Positions 44,861 to 55,784 of a stretch of DNA of 64,000 nt are shown here, piece after piece. Every line of letters starts with the position of its first letter. The stretch's first letter is position 1. This DNA is from Apostichopus japonicus (taxonomy: Eukaryota > Echinodermata > Holothuroidea > Aspidochirotida > Stichopodidae). Below the pieces are notes generated by a model. That model was not told the DNA's origin, ran no database searches, and worked only from the letters and a program-made list of their open reading frames with translations. A program made the position numbers and the translations under genes. Location of the stretch: positions 1,426,001 through 1,490,000 of the forward strand of contig NC_092568.1 of assembly GCF_037975245.1 (NCBI RefSeq), given 5' to 3'.

Positions 44861-46900
44861 AACAACACTTCTTCAAATGAACTTCAGTGGTACGTATATA
44901 CTTCGCGATCATAAGTCGGCAGATACTTTCGTACCATTGATCGCCTAGCCTTTCCCGTTTAGAAAGTATATTTGGAATTCTGGACTTCGCAGGAGAAAGA
45001 TATCAACATTATTTAGCGTTAATAATATTATCTTTAACTGTCGCTGCCTTGTATTCATCCAGTTACCATTGTTAGTTCGTTAAAAATCCTAGCAGTTCGA
45101 GTTTTGGCTAAGCAGACGGCAAACAAGTGATTTTATGATCCGGAAACCCTTTCTGACTTCCTATGGATTCCACAATATGTTAAAAGCACATCGTTGAATT
45201 GTTGGTAAGATTTTAAATTAAATTTTGAAAGTAAGGCTTGGTCTACTAGAAAAGTTTGGTCCTAAACAAGTAACAATTAACACAGTACCAGTGCCATGGA
45301 GTACCACTACCAGGCTTAAGAGAGCCATCATCGACATAAATAAATAAATTGCCCTTTTGTACGCGTTTCCATAACTTAATACTGTACCTTCAGCTTTATA
45401 GACTAATAAGTAATACTACCACACAACGTTGCTAATGTTAGACTAGTTAAGATAGACCACACTCCACAGGCGCCTGTGTTTGGTTGAACACTTGACCTAG
45501 GGTAGGCAAGGCCTAGACGATTAAGTTCAATGCCAGTAGGCTAGTCACTATTGTCTAAGAATATATTAGCCCAGAATTATATCTCATCTGACTTCAACTG
45601 TAGAAAGCGAAGTAATCATAGAATACCCCATATTTTCCAGAAGCATATTTTTTGATGAAGTTGGAGGCCAGGTGGGAAAATCATCATTTGATATATTTCT
45701 AGGCCTATGATGATACTTCATTAACGCTTTGCAGAATGACACAACCTCCCTACATGATTATTTTACGGGAGTCGCAGCATGGAAATCATAATAGATAGGC
45801 CTGTATAACTTGTTTAAGCACTTGAGAATGACACATATCTTCCTAACAGTAACGGGGGAAATCATTAGTTTTAATGAAAATAGATCTTGTGAAAAGGTGT
45901 GGTTTTCCGGCAGTAATTGTCATAAAATTGAAATTGGAAGGAAATTATGCAAGACCTGCCCTGAAGCCTAATCTTGACAGTATAAAGAGTTAATATTGCC
46001 ATGAGGACTTAATAAGCAGGTGTTGCAAATCTCTTCAGGTGACATACTGTATAAATTTGCTCCAAAAGTTGCATAGTACCTGTCCTTTCTGTAAACTACT
46101 GTGCAAGGTGAAGCCCCACAAACACAATAAGTTTGGTACAGGTCTGTTAGAAATTGTGATCATGAAGAAGTCGATACCCATTAAAACAGTTGGACAATGA
46201 CAATTCAAAGAGAGCTCTTCTGATGGTCACCTTGTGATTGCATATCTTTTTGTCATTTGTCCTGGTTGTATTACTTCTTTACTTTTTTTAAGAGGTTCAC
46301 TGGTGAACAGAGAAATTTAAAGTAATCTTATGCATGAATATTTCTTTAAACAATTGTTTACAGTTGTATCAGATCAATTGATCAACGGTCCTGTTTGATG
46401 TTAACCACAGATCAGTGACATAACATCATTAGTACTGTAGCCCTACAATTTTTTTGAGGGGGGGGGGATGAGGGTTCTGATATAAAATATATATGTATCA
46501 CACCAGTGTAGTTGTATTCAATAGTTTAGAAGCTATAATGTGAAGTTGGTGCGTGGAAACGGTGTTCATTTCACAAATTGAAAAAAGAGGTTCAAATGCA
46601 AAATAATAGCAAACTGTATTTATGCATATGAGTTTGTGCAAAAACCAAGAGAGACAGTGCTGTTAAGAATCATTTGTTATTTGTTGCAGGTTGATCTCAT
46701 TTCTACACAAAGCACATCTAGATAACAGTAGCAGTTTACACAATACACATGGTCTTTTTCTGCAATGTTTGTCCACACTAATTATTCAAATATTAAATAT
46801 TAACATTAAATAATCCCCCTGATACTGTGTTGCCTGCGAAGGGGAACCGTTTAGATGGTCGAAGAACATTGTGTTTACTTGAATCTCTGTTTGATTTCAG

Positions 46901-49222
46901 ATGGTAGCTACTGTACCACATAATAAGAAGAATGTCATCTGAAAAGTCAGGATCCCCAGCGGGGTTCCCACATCAACCAAGCACATCACCCAGTCCATCA
47001 CCACCTGCCAGTGGAATGAGTGAGTCTAACATTTGCAATTTTAAGCATTAATTAAGATATTTTTTGTTTAACGATAGTAATTAGTTACTTGTTGATATAA
47101 ATGTAAACATTCATGAATACACAGTTTTGCCTACACAAACTATTGTTTTAAATGAGGTGAAATAATGTGGTGACCATTGATGTAAACAGTAAACAAGTGA
47201 TGTGGTAAGACAAACTAATTTGGTGATTGTAACTTATTTGCAGTGGAAAGGGTACGTGATGATAAGGATTTCACCTCATCACTTCACAGGTTTGCGTGGT
47301 CACCACAAGTTTACCTAGTCACCATTACCACTTCTTCTCTTTGCTGCAGACATAACTTTGCCTTTCCTGCGTTCAATGTGGTATTGAATGTTTATGTTTT
47401 ATAAATTTCAAAATTCATCTTCATGTGGTTATTTATTTCATCAGAGAATGGATCATCTGATTGTGAGGAATCCTCTTCAATATCAACTTCCAGTCAAGGG
47501 AACACCTCAACGGTAAGAGCAATCAATCAAAAACAGGTTTTTGCATCGGAGGCATCTATAGATTATAAATTACTGTGGGTCTGTTTGTTTAGAATTTGTA
47601 GTCCAGTCCCTTTAATTGATGAGCCGCAACTGCTTAAAGGGTCATTCCTCAAAAAATGTGCCAACATGACAGATGGTAGTGGCTTTTTATCAGTCTGCAA
47701 CATAGCAGATTATTTGTGCCTTAAGTCATGCTTTCAAACATATACTTTTGGAGCAGTCTTTTCAAGAACCGTTTTGAAACAATTTGTTAATTGATTCTAT
47801 GGATTGTACATGGTGTTGCTCAAAGTGAGATTCAGTTAATCAAAACTACAGCACTTTCATAGCTTTAGCACCAAGAAATACATCGAACGGGGAAGTTATG
47901 AATGTTTTACAGTCTGAAAACCTTGTCGCCAGTACTTGTTTGTCTATGAACGTTCATCATATAGTCGAAGACCTATAAATAAATTTCCAAATTTGTGGGC
48001 TTCTTCATCATTATTTGTATCAGATTAGTTGAGGTCATGAAGTGTGTATACCGAGGATTTTAGAAGAGAAAGTATGAAAAAAACTTACCTTTCTAAATCA
48101 GCACAAAAATTTGTTTGAAAATATATACTGTATGTGCATTTACTGATGGAATGTTGCTACTTTATGCCCAGATCCTTCTAAGATAGTCAAAGCCATGTGT
48201 CCAAAGAAATGAATTTGAACAGTATGCTGGTGATTCATTGGTTCTAGTATTAACTCCAGTCCCCAGTGTATTCCTTACTACTGCAAACATTTTTTTGGGG
48301 TATTGGTTGAGTTTGATCACAGGCAAATGAGCTCTCTCCTTTCCCTTTCCTTCCCACAATTCACCTCACCCTCCTTGCCATCTCCTCCTTGACATCCATT
48401 GTATGTTTAATATGTGAGGTGAGATATCATCATCTCTAGTCAACGTTTCATCTTGCATTCTTTTTCTAGACTCTCAGAGATGCTCACTCCAACTGTTCAA
48501 ATGGTTACGTTAATTCTTTGGGAGAAGGAACCAGCGACCGGGAGAAACAAGAGGAGAAAACCAAAGCTGTCTTTGACAAAGTGGTGTTGGATGCGATGCA
48601 GAGGCAGCACATTAGAACGAAACGCAAACGTAGCAAGGAGGACGACAGTGGATCCGATTCAAGCTCTGGCAGTGTGGAAATGCCTTTACATATGAAACAT
48701 GAGGGTAAGATGCGTGTCGAGCAAAAGAGAACTCCCTTGCACATTGTTTCCCAAAAGAACTCGAGTAGCGACACCGGTATTTCCTCAGGGCAAGCTGACC
48801 AAGTGACCCCTCAGCAGCTTCTCACCAACTTTGGTCATTCGTCGAGGCTATCGCGTCACAGCTCTCGGGGTCACGCTAACCTTAAGAGGGCATTTCACAG
48901 AACGCAAGATAAGTACAGGCCCGAAGACGACGCCTTCGACAGCGATGAAGAAATGGAGCGGAAGAGGAAACGTTTTTACCGAACATTCACTGCGCTTCGC
49001 GAGTGCGGGCTGATGGAAATAACACTGCAGACAGCCTCACTCATGGAGAAGAACAGACAGGTACAAAAACAGATAATGCTCCTACGGAAAGAGACATCAA
49101 ATACCTACAACCAAATGTTACAACTGTGTAAAGAGAATCCAAACTTTGAGAAAAGTCAAAACACCAAAGAAGCAATGCAAAATTTGACTACAATACTATC
49201 GGAGACAAGTAAAGCCCCGTGA
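46901..49222 (+). CDS. CIPC: CIPC-like protein (CLOCK-interacting pacemaker family), 3 coding exons
   Basis: Coding exons 46932-47019, 47445-47512 and 48470-49222 join in phase (1, 0) to 302 aa; the non-coding start of the first lies at 46901-46931. In vertebrates CIPC is a nuclear-cytoplasmic protein that binds CLOCK and represses CLOCK:BMAL1. The best sign is the C-terminal region 218-255, RKRFYRTFTALRECGLMEIT then LQTASLMEKNRQVQKQ, which lines up with human [20 protein letters not shown] and KTKELIRQNQ. Before it are Ser-rich low-complexity regions (1-60), a basic nuclear signal RTKRKRSK (101-108), a Ser/Asp stretch and DSDEEMERKRKR. It is shorter than human CIPC (399 aa) and the N-terminal part is not alignable by eye. 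The last exon encodes 250 aa without an intron. Confidence 0.7.
46932..47019 (+). CDS. CIPC: CIPC-like coding exon 1
   Basis: Encodes MSSEKSGSPAGFPHQPSTSP SPSPPASGM plus one base. The acceptor is TGATTTCAG (46892-46900), the donor GTGAGT. An upstream ATG directly at the exon start (46901) opens a 13-codon frame that overlaps this start codon. Confidence 0.75.
47020..48469. other. Introns of the CIPC-like gene
   Basis: Two introns (47020-47444 and 47513-48469) with no repeat or extra exon recognised. Confidence 0.7.
47445..47512 (+). CDS. CIPC: CIPC-like coding exon 2
   Basis: Encodes KNGSSDCEESSSISTSSQGN TST (Lys split over the intron). The acceptor is TTTCATCAG and the donor GTAAGA. The longer open frame beyond 47512 is intron. 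Confidence 0.75.
48470..49222 (+). CDS. CIPC: CIPC-like last coding exon
   Basis: Begins TLRDAHSNCSNGYVNSLGEG after the acceptor CTTTTTCTAG and runs 250 codons to TGA. It holds the nuclear signal and the conserved C-terminal helix region. The predicted helix from about 218 to 262 could form a coiled coil (LMEKNRQVQKQIMLLRKE). Confidence 0.88.
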   Translation, partial: TLRDAHSNCSNGYVNSLGEGTSDREKQEEKTKAVFDKVVLDAMQRQHIRTKRKRSKEDDSGSDSSSGSVEMPLHMKHEGKMRVEQKRTPLHIVSQKNSSSDTGISSGQADQVTPQQLLTNFGHSSRLSRHSSRGHANLKRAFHRTQDKYRPEDDAFDSDEEMERKRKRFYRTFTALRECGLMEITLQTASLMEKNRQVQKQIMLLRKETSNTYNQMLQLCKENPNFEKSQNTKEAMQNLTTILSETSKAP

Positions 49223-49383
49223 GATGTAATCTTATCGATGGGCAATTGGAAGGTTGAAACTGAGGTTGCATATTAATTATTTATAGAAGAAATAGTTAGA
49301 TATTTGAAATCTTGTATCTGAATATTAATCTATTGACGGGCAATTCAAGAGTTGAAACAGAGGTTGCGTGTTAATTATTTATA

Positions 49384-50861
49384 TGTGTAAAAGTAAGTTG
49401 GCCTGACGTTTTCGATCCTAGCAGGATCTTCTTCAAAGGCTGAATGACAAGTAACAGTAACAGAAGGAACAAAAACACACACAGCATCCAGACAGGTTAA
49501 AGACCAACTATGGAGGCAAATTTTTTGGGGGGGGATTTTCCATTAATTTAGGAGTTTACATACCCATAATCTACATGTGTAAAAAATAATCTTCGAAAAC
49601 CTACTATAACCCATCAAAAAACGACCACGAAAATGGACATTTTGGGTAGTCACATGACATGAACCTCTGGAATGTCTGAAAACAGAGATTGACCCAAAGG
49701 AGCCTCTGGTCACCGTGTGACGTCATTGTTTGTATACCGCGAAAATCAAACGCTGATATAGGCACTGTTTGTACACAGATAGCGATCAATTGTACTGTTT
49801 TTGACTTCCAATTTCGAGCGTTTGAAAAGCTGTTAGCTTAAAACAAGAACACATGAAGGTTAACAACTAGTTTTAAGACAATTATAAGCTGAAATAAAAC
49901 GCTGATCGCTACATAGAACCGTTTTATTCAACTCCTTGGACCATGCAGATGCCGGAATAAACATAACGGACAATATAACACAATGTATCACGAACTCACG
50001 GTACTGGAATACAACAAAGGAAATAGATAAATGCGATGAAATCCTATAGCATGACTATTTACACATGCTGTGAGCCATACTGTACATGTACTAACAATGC
50101 TACCCTATAGGCATGGTATATACATGGTCATCTCTTACGGTAAATATTATACTGTCAATTGCGTGATATAATGTTACATGTAAGGACGTCCAGAGCTTGT
50201 TTACGGTCAATTTCACATTAGCTATGTCCAGCCATGGTCCGACACAGCCATCGACAGAATATAACTTTCGCAGAATGAGACATTTGCAGCTTACACAGAG
50301 GCAGGGTCATGCATGTGGACTCATGGACATGAGATACTCCGGGTGCTGAAAAATCTTTCCGCTTGGATCTCAAAAATTGATCCAAAGTCTGCGGCGTTTT
50401 ACATCGGTTCTTTTACTCGGAAATCTAAAAGAGCTGATGCTTTTGTTGGATGAGGTATAACTGCAACCTCCAACAACACAGAATTGTGGCATTTCGGGGG
50501 AAAAGGAGTAATATCGTTGATGTTTTTGGCAGCTCAAGTATACAACTTTACACACTAAAAGTATTGTTGTGAGTGAGGTATACAAACAGTGACGTCACAT
50601 GGTCACCTGATGTCTTCGGAATGTTTCAGGAATGTCTGAAACAGGTTTCATAAAAAGCTGACTTTTCTTCCCATTTTTCACGTATTTAACGTCCGAAATT
50701 GGTAAAGTTAATTACAGCAATGTAATTGGAGTGAGTTAAGGATTACGTACATGCAAAATGGTGGGATTTTATGTTCATCGAAAAGTCTCCATAGTTGGTC
50801 TTTAATGGGCATGGTGAACACAAAGAAAAAGATGTAAGGGGATTAGTAGACAAGGGATGGA
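49384..50861 (-). repeat. Hammerhead-like dispersed repeat, copy 2, split by a DNA transposon
   Basis: The pieces 49384-49500 and 50806-50861 together match the repeat at 10285-10450, inverted. They are flanked by TTAATTATTTATA (49371-49383) and TTAATTACTTATA (50862-50874), a probable 13-bp target duplication. On the minus strand it reads TTGAAGAAGATCCTGCTAGG then ATCGAAAACGTC, close to a CUGANGA / GAAA hammerhead core with a GATCC/GGATC stem II. Such cores are known from Penelope-like elements. No protein is encoded. Confidence 0.7.
49501..50801 (-). mobile_element. TTAA-inserting DNA transposon (Kolobok-like) with a THAP-domain remnant
   Basis: The ends AGACCAACTATGGAG and its inverse CTCCATAGTTGGTCT are flanked by TTAA on both sides (49497-49500 and 50802-50805). 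The empty site TTAA is seen in the sister repeat at 10285-10450. On the minus strand, near 50370-50490, an open stretch begins MPQFCVVGGCSYTSSNKSIS and goes on with SFRFPSKRTDVKRRRLWI, the start of a THAP zinc finger (C-x4-C, then Trp). Kolobok transposases carry THAP domains and use TTAA. piggyBac also uses TTAA but has no THAP. The reading frame stops soon after the Trp; no catalytic domain is visible in 1.3 kb, so the copy is a broken or internally deleted one. Confidence 0.75.
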
Positions 50862-50934
50862 TTAATTACTTATAGAATAAATAGTTGGATATTACAAATC
50901 TTGTATCTTAATATTGTGATTTCCTGAAGCTCAC

Positions 50935-51205
50935 ATTGTTGATTCCTTGCTGAAGGTAAAAGGAATCTACTGTATGTTATAAGTGATGGCATGTGTGTAT
51001 ATGACAACATGGCTTCTAAACATGATACTGCAAAACGGACGTGGCAGGTTTACTTCTTATTTGGCATAGTAGATGCACTTCTTACTTGGTATATGATTCT
51101 ACTTCATTAAGTACAAGATTGTTGTGCACAGTTTACATGAAATCATGTTCTCATATCAACTTTGGCAAGGAATCACTTGTGGGCTTTCTGGTTAACTAAC
51201 AATTC
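50935..51205. repeat. Short interspersed repeat sharing both ends with 52026-52770
   Basis: Starts TTGATTCCTTGCTGAAGG then AAAAGGAATCTACTGT and ends GCAAGGAATCACTTGTGGGC. The same start and end blocks bound the longer element at 52026-52770. The ends are partly inverted (ATTCCTTGC / GCAAGGAAT). Confidence 0.5.
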
Positions 51206-52025
51206 AGATTTTTGTATATGAATATCTAGATGTTCAAATATTTAAATATTGAGATTTTGTTTCAGAGTATCATATCATCTTAAGTAGTGTTCAGATATTT
51301 GAATATGAAGATCTCATGAAAATTGAAAACTATGATTTATTGTTATGAATTTTTATGTTGTACTGTTTTTACATGCATAGACCAGTGGCATAATACTGTG
51401 TGGGGGAGGAAGTAGGGTGGAGTGGGGGGGGAGCAGTTCCCGAGTATTTTGGTACTGAAATGTGTTGTTTAATTGGTGCCTGAAAGAAGGATTATCTGTG
51501 TAGTCATTGAGAACCATTTCTGATCAATTACGTAGTAAATTGATAATTACTTTACATTATAAAGGTCAACTATTTTTGGGTACCACTCTCCTTTTTGTTA
51601 TTATCTCCTCCACATAAAAGTAATACATTATAAGCTGTGGATTCAGTACTATTTCAAGTAAATTTGGGAGAGTGTTCCATTCCATCTTCATCCAGCAGTG
51701 GATGTGCCCCCTTATGATAAGTGGCAAAGAGCATCAGAAATGTTACCTAATGGGGGGGGGGGGTAGTGGGATATTTAAAACATGTGCCAAATAAAAGCAA
51801 ATTTGACATAAGTTGTTATGAGTTTAAGGGATATTTCATTGGCTGAAGGTCTTTGCATAACAACTACATCCTCATAGCATTTTGTATGGAGAAGATACCA
51901 TTTTTTCCCTTTTGCTGATATTCTGTAAATGTATCTGGTACTTTCAATCTTAAATGTTGATATTTCTTTATATTTTTGAATTTATCAAAGAAGGAAAGTA
52001 ATATTTCCACATAAAAGTTGCATAT

Positions 52026-52770
52026 TTGATTCCTTGCTGGAAGCAAAGGAACCTATGCTGTCAGGTTGGTGTGTGTTTTGATGATGACCGTATCAGTATT
52101 AATGAGGTTATGAGGTTAAACGTAGAAATCTTAACATTGCAAGAACTCTGCAACCTCAAACCATATTGTATCTGAACTTGGTATACAGTTTTTTTGGGGA
52201 CAATCTGGGCCCCAAACATCCTGGCCCCATTTTAGTGCTGGATGGGCCCTAATTTTACATCAACCTCATATGCATTTGAGGACACAATCTTAGGACCTAA
52301 ATTTCTGGGGCTCAATTTTTTGGGACCCTTTGGGCCCATATTTTCTTTACATTGCAATAACTCTGCAACCTTTAGTTGGATTGTAGCCAAACTTGGTATA
52401 CAGTTGTTGGTTAATTGCTAGCACATGTAGGCCATCTGGGTCCCAAAACATTTTTGTCCTGGGTGGGCCCAATTTTTAATCCATCTCAATCTTCATTTTA
52501 GGACACATTCTTTGGGCCCAAATTTGTGGGGCCCAATATTTTTGGAACAATTTGGGTCCACATTTTTGGGTGTTCAATTGTTTGGCAAATACAGGCCTAT
52601 CTTTAATCCATGCCAAATGATTTTGGGACCATTTAGGCACAAAATGTTATATACCTGACCATGTGTGAACTAAAGTTGGTATGCTGATAATATTGAGTGA
52701 TTGACATATACAACACATTTATTTTCCTCTAAGCAAGGAACCATAGTGCCCATTGGGCTCTTGTTTGGTG
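52026..52770. repeat. Interspersed element with an internal duplication of about 215 bp
   Basis: It is bounded by TTGATTCCTTGCTGGAAG then CAAAGGAACCTATG and by TAAGCAAGGAACCATAGTGC. Inside, two copies in tandem (about 52134-52350 and 52351-52570) start with ACATTGCAAKAACTCTGCAA, then TGAACTTGGTATACAG, and are rich in TGGGCCC motifs. No frame of note. Confidence 0.65.
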
Positions 52771-55535
52771 AAAGTTTCAATACAGATAATATTTGAAGTT
52801 CAACTAACAATATGAAAAAAAAAACATTCTCTTTAAGATAAGTGTTGTATTGTCTGTCACTGGCTTATCCCTTTAATGCTTGCAAAGCTATCCATGTCAA
52901 GGTAAAAGGTAATTTCTGAAATATATTTTGTGCAGTATCTCATATTAAGTACCTTGGATTAACCTTATAAATGAAAGACATGCAACAGTGAAACCTAATG
53001 GGACTTCCTCATATTGATTATACTGTTGGATTTGTATTTTTTCTACAAAATACTCCCGAGTGTTGTTCGAAATAAAATTGTGATGAAACAAACTAAAACA
53101 TATTGCTTAATGTTTCCTTCAAATTAATTAGTAATGGGATAATTGGCTTGGAATTTTGAGATTCCATCGCCCTAACCTTTCTTTAGATGAGGGCCTATTG
53201 CATTGATAATATCGGATGTTAGTTCAAAAGTATCAAAAGAATATGGTTACCAAATTCAACAACTAAAAGTTGCTCTTAACCCACCAGCTATCGGAGAAAT
53301 ATCTTATTTAAATCACAGGCCAGTATATGGCCCTGGGTCGTTTTGGTTCATTTCTTGTACATTGTGCACTATTGTAAAACTTTTTAACTGAAAATTAAAA
53401 TATGATTCATTAAAACCCCTCTGGAATTGTTCCCTCTTTCCATTGAACCTAAAGATTTTTTGTTATGTAGTGCCTATTTTTTTTCCAATTCAATTTTGAA
53501 GACTTGTAGCAAGTTTAGCGTGTCTTCATTAGTGCTAAAAACAGAGCTGTTAATCCTGGTGTGGTGAGTAAAAGAATTACCATACTTCTCCTCTTTCACG
53601 TGAGATGTAGGCCTACGTTTGCGCAGTTGGAAATGTAAACAATCCAACAGGACTATATAAGCCAAATGATATGGAACGCCGAAAGGGCAATGTATTATGT
53701 TTGTTTACTTCCATGCTGTCTGTTATCATAAAAGTGAACAGCGCCGCTAGCATCAAAGGAGAACAACATCAAAGGAGCCAACAACATTGAAGGAGACAAC
53801 AACATCAAAGGAGACGACAACAGCAAAAGAGAAAACATGATAAACAGACAGCATAGAAAGCAAAAAACATAAAACATTTCCTTTTCGACGTTTCATAAAA
53901 TAATAGCGAAAAGATAGTCACGGGAGTCAAGAACGGCAAAACAATGAGACCTATGGAATACTCTTTTTGGGAATTTTCCCACCATTGAAAAGCCATTTCC
54001 ACTGCAATTGTCTGCACGTTACATCCATCCGCGTTTCAAAAACATTTAACATTAACATTTTCCGACTTTTTGAAAACATCATTAAACTCAAATCATGTTC
54101 AATTCAATGGAGCGTTAATGATGCGTTACAAATCGTCCCCGTTTTCGCATAGTGGCGAATGTGCACTTCTGGCGAAATTGAGTTCAATAGTGTTCTTACC
54201 TGTTTCGAGGGTGAAGAATCGATTGGGCCGGATTAGAAGTTCTAAAACGGTCTAGTCTTTGAGATGTTTCTGACTGTTTTTTTTTTTAACGAATGCCCAC
54301 CTAAGGCCCACTCTCATTTTCACATACTGACGAATAGTACCTTCGTCATATAACCACTCAGTAACACGATTTGTCTAAGGTCCATGCGTTTTTGCATAAC
54401 GACGAAAAGTGGTCAGATGTTGGGGAATCAACTCTTGTCCGGTCCCGGGAGCAGGAATGGGAGCGAATGCACACCGCTGCCTCGTTATCCTTTGAACACT
54501 TATCGAAAAAAATAGGCTTGATGTAAGGGTCTTAAATAAGCTTCTGTAAGGCTACCTCTAATGCTAATCTGCTGGAAGTTATTTTTTTACATCACGTGGT
54601 TGAGCAATTTTTGAACAGCGCCGATGGCAACAACATAAGTTTAGAAAACGACGTAAGTTTAGACAACGACGTAAGTTACTTAAGTTTAGACACCAACTTG
54701 AGTTTGAGCAACAGCATGGTAAAACAGCAGCAACAAATTTAGTTTAGGCATGAAGCTCTGTTTATAGCTGCATGGTTTAGCCTACAACGAAATAAGTTTG
54801 CCCTTTTCGCGTGGCTTACGTTTGTGTCTTTCTTTAACCAAAATGCCAAGGAAAGTGTTTTCAATAATATTATTCTACAACAGAAAGGGTAAATGCTGCT
54901 GCAAGAACTGAGTTAAAAAGAGTGGCTAAAAATATTAACAGTGATCAGAACAACTTTTTATATACTGTACTAAAAAATCTCCTGCACAAATCGAACAAAA
55001 ATGTAAGAAATCCCCACATCTTGCCAAAGTACAGAACAAGTTTTGCAGAAACTCTTTTATATACCGTGCTGCTTTATACATTCCATCCGAGCACTTAGAA
55101 TGTTTGTTGTAGTCTGTGTTATATCGTTTTATGAACCAACTTTTGTTGGTGTAGATGCATTTTATGTGATATCCTATCCCGAGCACTTAGAATTGCCAGA
55201 GACATCTCATATTTCACGTAATACACTAACTTGAAAATGAAGAATTGCAGACAATTTTCCTTAGTCTGTGTGCTTCATAAAGGTTCCGACTTACCAGATT
55301 ACGCCACTGAGACCATTAGTTTTGCAGCATGCATGTGTTCACATTTTCATCGAAACGGACTAAATTCCACATGCTTTTACATAAATCTAATCTATGAAAT
55401 TGTTTATGGTTTAGCACGGAAATTAAGTAACAGTACCATAGCTAAAACAATTGTTAATTCAGACTGGTTCAGCTGTATAGTTTTTTTTTTACCAGAAAAC
55501 CATTGTTATACGAGCCAAGAATCAGCTTCCTGCAT
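52771..55535. other. Intergenic stretch with small tandem repeats
   Basis: No gene recognised. A CAACATCAAAGGAG-type repeat lies at about 53755-53830 and an AACGACGTAAGTTTAGACA-type repeat at about 54620-54720. The piece 54410-54530 resembles the flanks of the element at 42016-43265. A 132-codon open frame at 55231-55629 runs into the U2-derived SINE and has no visible domain. Confidence 0.5.
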
Positions 55536-55564
55536 GATTTACACAGAAAGACTATTGAATTACT

Positions 55565-55758
55565 ACTTTTTAAGAACAATTCGCCCAGGAAAGAACCTGG
55601 GCACGAAAACCAAACGACCGAACGACTGATCCGCTCTCAACCCCAGTCCCCTTGCATCGGGACTGTGACTGTGTGATCATCGTCAGGTGTGCATCACCAT
55701 TCCCCTCGAAAGGGAACAGATACTACACATGATCATAACCAAAAGGCCGGGAAGCGAT
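55565..55758 (-). repeat. U2-snRNA-derived SINE with 29-bp target-site duplication
   Basis: On the minus strand it begins at 55758 with ATCGCTTCCCGGCCTTTTGG and goes on to GTGTAGTATCTGTTC. The first 45 nt match the 5' end of U2 snRNA at about 41 positions, including the branch-point-pairing GTAGTA. About 145 nt unrelated to U2 follow, with hairpins TTCCC-TTTCGA-GGGGAA, CAGTCCC...GGGGACTG and, near the 3' end, GCCCAGG-TTCTTT-CCTGGGC. A 29-bp direct repeat (starting GATTTACACAGAAAG) flanks it at 55536-55564 and 55756-55784. The 5' end is exactly that of U2. There is no Sm site and no U2 3' half, so it is not a working U2 gene. Confidence 0.88.
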
Positions 55759-55784
55759 TTACACAGAAAGACTATTGAATTACT

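Larger units (their letters stand above)
49237..50925. repeat. 98-bp tandem duplication downstream of the CIPC-like stop, second copy interrupted
   Basis: Unit 1 runs 49237-49334 (ATGGGCAATTGG ... GAAATAGTTAGATATTTGAA ... GAATATTAATC). Unit 2 starts at 49335, breaks at about 49383, and resumes at about 50870 (AATAAATAGTTGGATATT ... CTTAATATTG). The gap is filled by two nested insertions. It is probably in the 3' UTR of the CIPC-like gene. Confidence 0.8.

Noticed and set aside
55231-55629. 132-codon open frame on the plus strand
   Set aside because: Its last part is the inverse of the U2-derived SINE, which inserted later. The rest shows no domain or splice-supported structure.
55714-55758. 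Functional U2 snRNA gene
   Set aside because: Only the first 45 nt resemble U2. The Sm site and the 3' stem-loops are missing and flanking duplications show it to be an insertion.
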